Assembly: GCA_025357895.1 (NCBI GenBank) | Contig: JANYLL010000256.1 | Span: 1-7,064, forward strand | Reading direction: 5' to 3' | From: Ignavibacteriota bacterium | Lineage (GTDB): Bacteria; Bacteroidota; Ignavibacteria; Palsa-1295 | Length of the DNA stretch: 7,064 nucleotides | In this document: piece after piece, positions 1 to 7,064 of the stretch | Layout of the letters: every line of letters starts with the position of its first letter | How positions within the stretch are numbered: position 1 is the stretch's first letter | Notes under the pieces: generated by a model | The model's database searches: none | The model's input: only the letters and a program-made list of their open reading frames with translations | Told to the model about the DNA's origin: nothing | Program-made: the position numbers and the translations under genes

Positions 1-1169
1 TTATTCACAGCAAAGGACATGGTACGTTTACTTTTGGAGGTCAACTTCGTATAGAGAGATCGAATCATTGGGGGCAATTGCTTTCTGCGGAAAAGCTGCC
101 AGTGGGACTTCCCGGTGACTTCCATTTCTATGATTATAAAGGCGGGAAAAATATTTTATCCGTCGATGTTTCGGAGAAATATGATTTTAATGATGTTTTT
201 ACTGCCTCAGCAGGTTTGCAATTGCTCAGTCAGGAATATAAATTCTTTGATGAAAAACCGTTCTTCCTTGATTCTTCTGCGGCGGCTTTTCGTGGGCAGA
301 CGCAGAGAGGGTGGACGAGTTATACATTCGATGTGCCGCTTCTTTTTGTTAATCCTCGGTTGGGAGTAGGAATTTCATTCAATGATTTCCTTACCGGCTT
401 TATGAATGTAAGTGTCACAACGCGCGAGCCGCGATTGAAAGATTATTATAACCCGCAATTTTTTAGTCTGCCGAATTTCTTCAGGAATAGTGATGGCTCG
501 TTTAATTTCAACGCTCCGAAGATCGAACCCGAGCATTTCATTGATATGCAATTCGGGACAAACCTTGGTAAATATTTATTAGATGATAATACTTTATTTT
601 CCGGAGGATTATCTGCTTATTATATTTTATTTACAGAAGAATTACTTCAGACCGGAAAAATTGATCAATGGGGGACGCCACAGATTGCAAATGCCGGAAG
701 GGTTGATCATTACGGAATTATATTCGATGGCGCGTTTGAATTCGGATCTTCGGTAATATTAAAATTTAATTTTACGGCAAGTCATAACGAGGTAAAAGAA
801 TTCTTGCAATATTCCGATACGGTCAGTGTGGTCGGCAAAGTGCCGATCGGTTTTCCTTCGATCATCGCAGGAGCAAGTTTACTAATAAAGCCTGTTGATG
901 GCTTTGCTTTAAGTTTGACAGGAAGATATATCGGAGCAATGTATGGTGATCTTGTGAATTCCGATTACTACCGTAACGATGCATACGGAGTTCTTGATGC
1001 CGCCATTTCTTATCGGCAAAAGAGCATTCTCGGATTACAGTATGCAGAACTGCGAATCGAAGTGAATAATCTATTGAATAAATTCTATACCAGCTATGTT
1101 GAAACCGGAACAGGATTTTTTGTTGCAGCGCCGAGGCATGGATTTGCAACAATTCAGATAGGGCTATGA
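1..1169 (+). CDS. TonB-dependent outer-membrane receptor, C-terminal part (5' truncated by window)
   Basis: The reading frame is open from the window edge (first complete codon at base 3) to the TGA at 1167-1169, giving 388 residues. The ATG at 78 is not the true start, because the frame continues upstream without a stop. The visible part is beta-barrel only: alternating aromatic and polar strands, a TTREPRLKDYYNP segment typical of extracellular loops after a conserved strand in this family, a NAGRVDHYGI strand, and a closing section with VNNLLNKFYTSY followed by AAPRHGFATIQIGL. The NLLNK...Y...APR pattern near the C-terminus is characteristic of TonB-dependent receptors. The last residue is Leu rather than the more usual Phe. 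The signal peptide, TonB box and plug lie outside the window. Such receptors take up scarce ligands across the outer membrane using TonB/ExbBD energy. The ligand cannot be read from the barrel, but thiN 20 bases downstream makes thiamine a reasonable candidate (inference). Confidence 0.88.
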   Translation, partial: IHSKGHGTFTFGGQLRIERSNHWGQLLSAEKLPVGLPGDFHFYDYKGGKNILSVDVSEKYDFNDVFTASAGLQLLSQEYKFFDEKPFFLDSSAAAFRGQTQRGWTSYTFDVPLLFVNPRLGVGISFNDFLTGFMNVSVTTREPRLKDYYNPQFFSLPNFFRNSDGSFNFNAPKIEPEHFIDMQFGTNLGKYLLDDNTLFSGGLSAYYILFTEELLQTGKIDQWGTPQIANAGRVDHYGIIFDGAFEFGSSVILKFNFTASHNEVKEFLQYSDTVSVVGKVPIGFPSIIAGASLLIKPVDGFALSLTGRYIGAMYGDLVNSDYYRNDAYGVLDAAISYRQKSILGLQYAELRIEVNNLLNKFYTSYVETGTGFFVAAPRHGFATIQIGL

Positions 1170-1175
1170 ACAACG

Positions 1176-1203
1176 ATGAAGGCTGAAGGATGAAGGATGA
1201 AAA
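1176..1203 (+). repeat. 7-base tandem repeat over the thiN ribosome-binding site and start
   Basis: The units are ATGAAGG, CTGAAGG, ATGAAGG and a diverging fourth copy ATGAAAA. That gives three full units (1176-1196, one mismatch) plus a degenerate one. Each unit carries a Shine-Dalgarno-like GAAGG, and three of them carry an ATG. The third unit supplies the thiN start codon at 1190, and the first supplies the ribosome-binding site. Confidence 0.75.
1178..1182 (+). promoter_or_regulatory. Ribosome-binding site of thiN
   Basis: GAAGG lies 7 bases upstream of the ATG at 1190, a good position for ribosome binding, and supports that start. A second GAAGG at 1185-1189 abuts the ATG and is too close to serve. 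Confidence 0.55.
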
Positions 1204-1852
1204 TACATACGTATTGCTGCTTCTTGATGGCGAAGAACCCTCAGAGGCAATCCTTGAGAAATTTGTAAAAACGGCATCATTCATTATTGCTACTGACGGC
1301 GCAGCAAAGTATGCGCATGCACAGAATATTCCGCTTGATGTGATCATAGGAGATATGGATTCGCTTTCGAAGGATATTAGAAAAATATATGAAGGCAAGG
1401 GTACGCGCATTCTCGAAGAGCCGGACCAGCAATCAAACGATTTTGAAAAGGCACTGCGATTTATTCTTTCTGAGTCTCTTGGAAATACTATTAAAGTTCT
1501 GGGTATTCAGGGCAAGCGGACTGATCATCTTTTGACAAATTTCAGTGTGATGCTTCGCTATACCGATAGCTTCGATGCTCTGACTGCCTATGATGCCACG
1601 CATGAACATCATTTCCTGACTGAAGGAAAACATTGGTATTCATTTAACTCTCCGGTTGGGACTCTCATTTCTCTTACACCGCTTCCGCAGGCACAGGGTG
1701 TCACCACGTCCGGTTTATATTATCCTCTCAAAAATGCCCGTATGGTTTTCGGTGAGCGCGAGGGGCTGAGTAATATTATCAGTGCAGAAGATGCACGAGT
1801 CGAAATCATCAAAGGAGCAGTCCTTATTTCCATCTCTTTTAGAAAACATTGA
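1190..1852 (+). CDS. thiN: Thiamine pyrophosphokinase
   Basis: This cytoplasmic enzyme transfers pyrophosphate from ATP to thiamine, giving thiamine diphosphate and AMP. The 220-residue length is normal for the family. The family signatures occur in order: ATDGAAKYA (about 34-42), DVIIGDMDS (50-58), DQQSNDFEKAL (79-89, matching the usual DQ.TNDFEKAL with metal/substrate-binding acids), and GIQGKRTDHLLTN (105-117, matching the G..GGR.DH.L.N motif). The C-terminal thiamine-binding domain has SLTPL, GVTTSGLYYPL and GLSNI (about 161-195). The second Gly of the usual GGR is Lys109 here. The ATG at 1190 is chosen because an in-frame TGA lies at 1184-1186 and a GAAGG sits 7 bases upstream. The gene starts 20 bases after the TonB receptor stop, so it is probably cotranscribed and part of thiamine salvage. 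No riboswitch is visible in this gap; one could lie before the receptor, outside the window. Identification is firm on motifs. Confidence 0.95.
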   Translation: MKDENTYVLLLLDGEEPSEAILEKFVKTASFIIATDGAAKYAHAQNIPLDVIIGDMDSLSKDIRKIYEGKGTRILEEPDQQSNDFEKALRFILSESLGNTIKVLGIQGKRTDHLLTNFSVMLRYTDSFDALTAYDATHEHHFLTEGKHWYSFNSPVGTLISLTPLPQAQGVTTSGLYYPLKNARMVFGEREGLSNIISAEDARVEIIKGAVLISISFRKH

Positions 1853-1978
1853 ACTCTCGGGAATCGTAAAAATTATGGTATGAACTATTTTATTTCGTAT
1901 ATTTATAGTGATTTGAACTGCCGTTTACTCTAAAATGGCATTTTCCAAATGATTTGAGCGAGTTTTGCCTTGAACGTG

Positions 1979-2011
1979 AGCTAGCCCCCTCCAAACTTCA
2001 AGAGGTTAGCT
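1979..2011. other. Stem-loop between thiN and the secreted-protein gene
   Basis: AGCTAGCC (1979-1986) pairs with GGTTAGCT (2004-2011): 8 base pairs including one G-T wobble, with a 17-base loop. It is followed by GAATATATTTT, which is T-rich but not a continuous T-run. It could be a weak terminator for the receptor-thiN unit or an element of the next gene's leader. Confidence 0.4.
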
Positions 2012-2016
2012 GAATA

Positions 2017-2038
2017 TATTTTCTCAAAAGAGAAAATA
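2017..2038. other. Perfect inverted repeat ending directly before the start codon at 2039
   Basis: TATTTTCTC (2017-2025) and GAGAAAATA (2030-2038) are exact reverse complements with an AAAA loop, giving a 9-bp stem. The 3' arm contains the purine-rich AGAGAAAA that would be the only ribosome-binding candidate for the ATG at 2039. Folding in RNA could therefore hide it, or the DNA palindrome could be an operator. The stem is AT-rich, so its stability is modest. Confidence 0.5.
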
Positions 2039-4989
2039 ATGGTATTAGAAAGTTTGCTGAAAAATATGATCATATTTCGCATCCGTATACATCGGTATGC
2101 TGCATGTTGTTTTGGACTCTTCCTCTTTTACTTTTTTCAAAGTACGATTCTTCGCGCCCAAAATATTTCCGGAGTGATCAATAAATATTCACAGGTTCTG
2201 GAAATCGATACCTGTATGAACGAACTTCTTATCGCCGATGCCACAGGATTTTCCCCCGGTGATAGAGTACTTCTGATCCAAATGAAAGGTGCATCAATTG
2301 ATCTGAGTAATACAGCCGCATTCGGTACGATCACCGGTTACGGAAATGCAGGAAATTATGAGTTTGCTCAGATCGCATCTATTAAAGGATTATATGTAAA
2401 ACTAAAAAATAAGATCGTCAGGCTTTACGATACGCCGAAAGGTGCAGTGCAATTGGTGCGTGTTCCGCAGTATACGAATGTTACCGTCACCGATACGGTG
2501 AAGTCACTTCCCTGGAACGGTCAGCGCGGCGGAATCGTGGTAATGGAAGTTTCAGGAACAGTTACATTGAATTCGCATATTGATGTTTCCGGAGCAGGCT
2601 TCAGAGGCGGCACAAGGAATATCGGCGCTCAATATCAGGATCAGACAGATTATTATGCATCGGAGTTTTCCGATTCTTCAGGAAAAAAAGGAGAAGGTAT
2701 TTCTGCATATAGCATCGGATATGAAAGCGCACGAGGAGCGCTTGCAAATGGCGGCGGCGGCGGAAATACGGAAAATGCCGGCGGCGGAGGCGGTTCGAAT
2801 GGCGGCAACGGTGGCACAGGTGGCGATCAAACCTCCCGGTTTACCCGCATTCCGAATGGTGGAGTCGGTGGAAGAAATATTGATTATACCATCGCAGCAA
2901 AAAAGATCTTTTTTGGCGGCGGCGGCGGCGGCGGTCAGCAAAATGATGTGCAGGGAACAGATGGAGGAAATGGCGGAGGAATCGTCATTATCAGAGCCGA
3001 TGTACTTTCCGGCGGCGGCGGAAAAATTATTGCAGATGGATATACGGCGAAAGATGCATTAGCCGATGGCGCAGGCGGCGGCGGCGCAGGAGGAACAATT
3101 GTTTTAGATGTTAATACGATCAATAATAATCCCGTACTTTCAATGCAGGGCGGTAAGGGAGGAAATAATAATGCAGATAATCAGAGTAAACAGGATTGGT
3201 GTTTTGCTCCGGGCGGCGGAGGATCTGGCGGAACAGTTATTATCAAAGGTCCATCAGTGCCGCCATCAGTTTTGAACGGAGGAGCTGCAGGAATTATCAC
3301 TGATCCTACCTTGCCATGTACCGGAACAACATACGGCGCAACGGATGGACAAAAAGGCGGCGGGATCTGGAATAATATTATTACCGATGGTAATGTGCCT
3401 TTCACCTTTCCAACAGTTACTACTCCGCTTGAAACGATCTGCGAAGGTGACACTGTCCGCTTAAATCTTCCCGGTGCGCACGGAATTAAATGGAGTCCGG
3501 GAGCCGGATTGGATAACGATGCAAGCGGAACACCAAATGCTTCACCGGCAGTAACAACACACTATACAGTCTCATATCTCGATGATCGTAATTGTGCATT
3601 CCTTGATACGGCACTTGTCATAGTCAATCCAAGACCAAAGCCTGTAATCGTCGGATCGGTCGCAGTCTGCGCCGGTCAAACATTTTTCTATACGATCACT
3701 CCTGTGCCCGGAGCAACCTATCAGTGGATCGTATCCGGCGGCACAATTCTAACCGGACAGGGCACTGAAGCTGCCGGAATTCAATGGGGAAGCGGTGCAA
3801 GCGGAACGGTTGAAATTGATGTTACCGCTGCCGGTACATCGTGTTTCGGAAAATCAATGATCTCAGTCACGATCAATCCTATCCTTGTTGATTCGATCCT
3901 TGGCGCGGGGACCATCTGCGCGGGTGATACACTGACATTATCTGCCGTATCAGGATTTGCTAAGTATCTCTGGTCAAGCGGAGAAAATACGCAAAGCATT
4001 AAGGTTACTCAGGCAGGCAATTATTTTGTCAAGACCACTTCATCCGGCGGATGTATTTCATACTCCGATACGGTTACCGTTAAGGTCAATCCGATTCCTA
4101 CGGCTACGATCAATGCTTCTGCTCCGGTCATGGCAGATACCGGAGGCATTGATACACTAACACTATCCGGAAAATTCATTTCGTATAAATGGACTACCGG
4201 TGCCGGAACCGATACAATTTTCGTAACGGATTCGGGATCGTATGGCGTCACGGTTATTGATAGCAATGGCTGTACTGCAAAGGCAGTAATTCATATTACG
4301 CGCGATATTGCTCCGCCGAAGATCACCGTAGCTTTAGATACCTTAGAAGGCGCACCATGCGATAGGATCGTGCTTCCGCTGACGATCGTTACATCTGAAA
4401 ATATGCCGCCAAGCGGTGCAACCGATTACACATTGGAGATCACCTTCGATCAAAGTCTTTTAGCTCCGGTCGATAAAAATATTCCATCCGTTATAAAAGG
4501 AAGATGGAGGACTCTGACGCTGACCGGAATTCGTTCGGCTGATCAAGTGTCCGGTGTCCTTGCCGGAATACAGTTTGATGTAGCTCTTGGTGATACCGTC
4601 GCAACGATCATTACGATCAAAACTTTTATATTCAGCAATGGCAAGAAAGTCCTGGTGACAAAATATGACGGGCTCTTTAAGCTGACGAAGCTTTGCCATG
4701 AAGGCGGCACGCGGTTATTCGCCGAATCGGATTCACTTATTCTGCGTCAGAACATTCCAAACCCCGCACAAGGCGCAACAACGATCACCTATAGCTTGCT
4801 CGAAGAAGGAAATTCAAAATTATGGATCACCGATGTTCTGGGCAGAAAAGTTCTGACACTCGTCGATGAATACATGAAAGCAGGCGGATATATTTATCGC
4901 TTAAATACTTCTGCACTTCCTGCAGGAAATTATTTCTATATTTTGCAAACTCCGACATCCGTTAAACGAAGGATGATGAGGATCGAACG

Positions 4990-4993
<4 letters not shown>
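2039..4993 (+). CDS. Multidomain secreted surface protein with T9SS type A sorting domain
   Basis: The gene encodes 984 residues, and I know no gene name for it. Residues 1-40 form a signal peptide: an Arg/His-rich stretch, a hydrophobic core AACCFGLFLFYFF, then ILRA before Gln41. Met10 (ATG at 2066) would give a more usual signal peptide length; neither start has a strong ribosome-binding site. Residues 41-190 form an N-terminal module (ATGFSPGDRVLLIQMKGA, VPQYTNVTVTDTV, IDVSGAGFRGG) of a style common in Bacteroidota surface proteins. Residues 188-445 are glycine-rich, with runs of five to seven Gly alternating with short beta-strands such as GGGIVIIRAD and GGTIVLDV. Four Ig/PKD-like modules follow (about 460-531, 532-613, 614-684, 685-755); the first three carry a CEGD/CAGQ/CAGD motif and later Cys, and the fourth is degenerate. 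Residues about 757-885 resemble a cohesin-like beta-sandwich. Residues 900-984 are the type A sorting domain (QNIPNPAQGATTITYSL, ITDVLGRKV, SALPAGNYFYIL). The protein should cross the inner membrane by Sec and the outer membrane by T9SS, then attach to the surface. An adhesin or structural role is inferred. Its stop overlaps the next start (ATGA). Confidence 0.9.
2750..2935 (+). repeat. GGC-rich polyglycine-coding tracts
   Basis: The tracts are short GGN codon runs: five Gly codons at 2750-2764, further GGC/GGA/GGT clusters up to about 2825, and seven Gly codons (six GGC then GGT) at 2915-2935. Similar shorter runs recur to about 3240. They encode residues 238-299 of the secreted protein. Pure trinucleotide runs of this kind can slip during replication in whole codons, changing loop length without breaking the frame. 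Confidence 0.7.
4978..4982 (+). promoter_or_regulatory. Ribosome-binding site of the OmpA-family gene, inside the preceding gene
   Basis: GAGGA ends 7 bases before the ATG at 4990, within the last codons of the upstream gene. It supports the 4990 start over the in-frame ATG at 5026 and fits translational coupling through the ATGA overlap. Confidence 0.5.

Positions 4994-7064
<2,071 letters not shown>

Larger units (their letters stand above)
1853..2038. other. AT-rich intergenic region with several inverted repeats
   Basis: These 186 bases separate thiN from the secreted-protein gene and probably hold the end of the first transcript and the promoter of the second. Two short odd-centred palindromes lie side by side: AAAATG-G-CATTTT (1932-1944) and CAAAT-G-ATTTG (1946-1956). 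Two longer stem-loops follow and are listed separately. I found no convincing promoter of either the sigma-70 type or the Bacteroidota TTTG/TAnnTTTG type, and no stem followed by a clean T-run. The assignment of regulatory function is inference. Confidence 0.5.

Noticed and set aside
1166..1193. Tiny open frames starting at ATG 1166 (overlapping the receptor stop) and ATG 1176 (stop overlapping the thiN ATG)
   Set aside because: They encode six and five codons and arise from the heptad repeat. No evidence beyond the overlap suggests a leader peptide.
862..1410. 182-residue open frame on the minus strand
   Set aside because: It lies antisense across the receptor C-terminus and thiN, both with clear family motifs, and has no recognisable protein features.
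1853..2038. Classical promoter or intrinsic terminator
   Set aside because: Hexamer-like pieces such as TTGAAC and TAAAAT occur but with the wrong spacing, and no stem is followed by a real T-run. I could not support a specific call.
2678..3453. Several minus-strand open frames rich in Ala or Pro, and an overlapping plus-strand frame at 2580-3062
   Set aside because: The GGC-rich codons of the glycine-rich region read as Ala or Pro in other frames and suppress stop codons. The glycine frame alone is continuous with the signal peptide and sorting domain.
2327..4787. ACGATCA occurs at least eight times in the secreted-protein gene, suggesting a binding or uptake motif
   Set aside because: The copies I checked are in-frame ACG-ATC codons for Thr-Ile in beta-strands, so preferred codons and repeated strand sequence explain them.

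Overview
The window looks like chromosomal DNA from a free-living Gram-negative bacterium of the Bacteroidota/Chlorobi superphylum. The main evidence is a large exported protein that ends in a type IX secretion (T9SS) type A sorting domain, with QNIPNP and LGRKVLTLVDE-type motifs. Arrays of Ig/PKD-like modules with a CxGD signature, a TonB-dependent receptor and a surface OmpA-type protein fit the same group. The wording of the sorting domain resembles Ignavibacteria/Kapabacteria-type genomes, but that placement is a guess from memory of sequence style. All four genes are on the + strand, and I see no RNA gene, CRISPR array or insertion sequence.

Left part (1-1852): the C-terminal 388 residues of a TonB-dependent outer-membrane receptor, cut by the window edge, are followed after 20 bases by thiamine pyrophosphokinase (thiN). 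This spacing suggests one transcript. It also suggests that the receptor imports thiamine (or a precursor), which ThiN converts to thiamine diphosphate. A perfect 7-base tandem repeat spans the thiN ribosome-binding site and start codon.

Middle (1853-2038): a 186-base AT-rich intergenic region separates the two gene pairs. It holds several inverted repeats, including a perfect 9-bp stem with a 4-base loop that ends immediately before the next start codon.

Right part (2039-7064): a 984-residue secreted protein overlaps by four bases (ATGA) an OmpA-family outer-membrane protein that runs off the window. The secreted protein has, in order, a signal peptide, a conserved N-terminal module, a glycine-rich region, four Ig/PKD-like modules, a cohesin-like module and the T9SS sorting domain. 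The OmpA-family protein has a signal peptide, a beta-barrel, an 18-proline hinge, an OmpA-like domain lacking the usual peptidoglycan-binding Asp, a linker module, and a canonical OmpA-like domain. The overlap implies coordinated production of a cell-surface adhesin-like protein and an outer-membrane/peptidoglycan-linked partner. This pair is the most interesting part of the window. Each component belongs to a recognisable family; what may be undescribed is the pairing and the domain arrangement.
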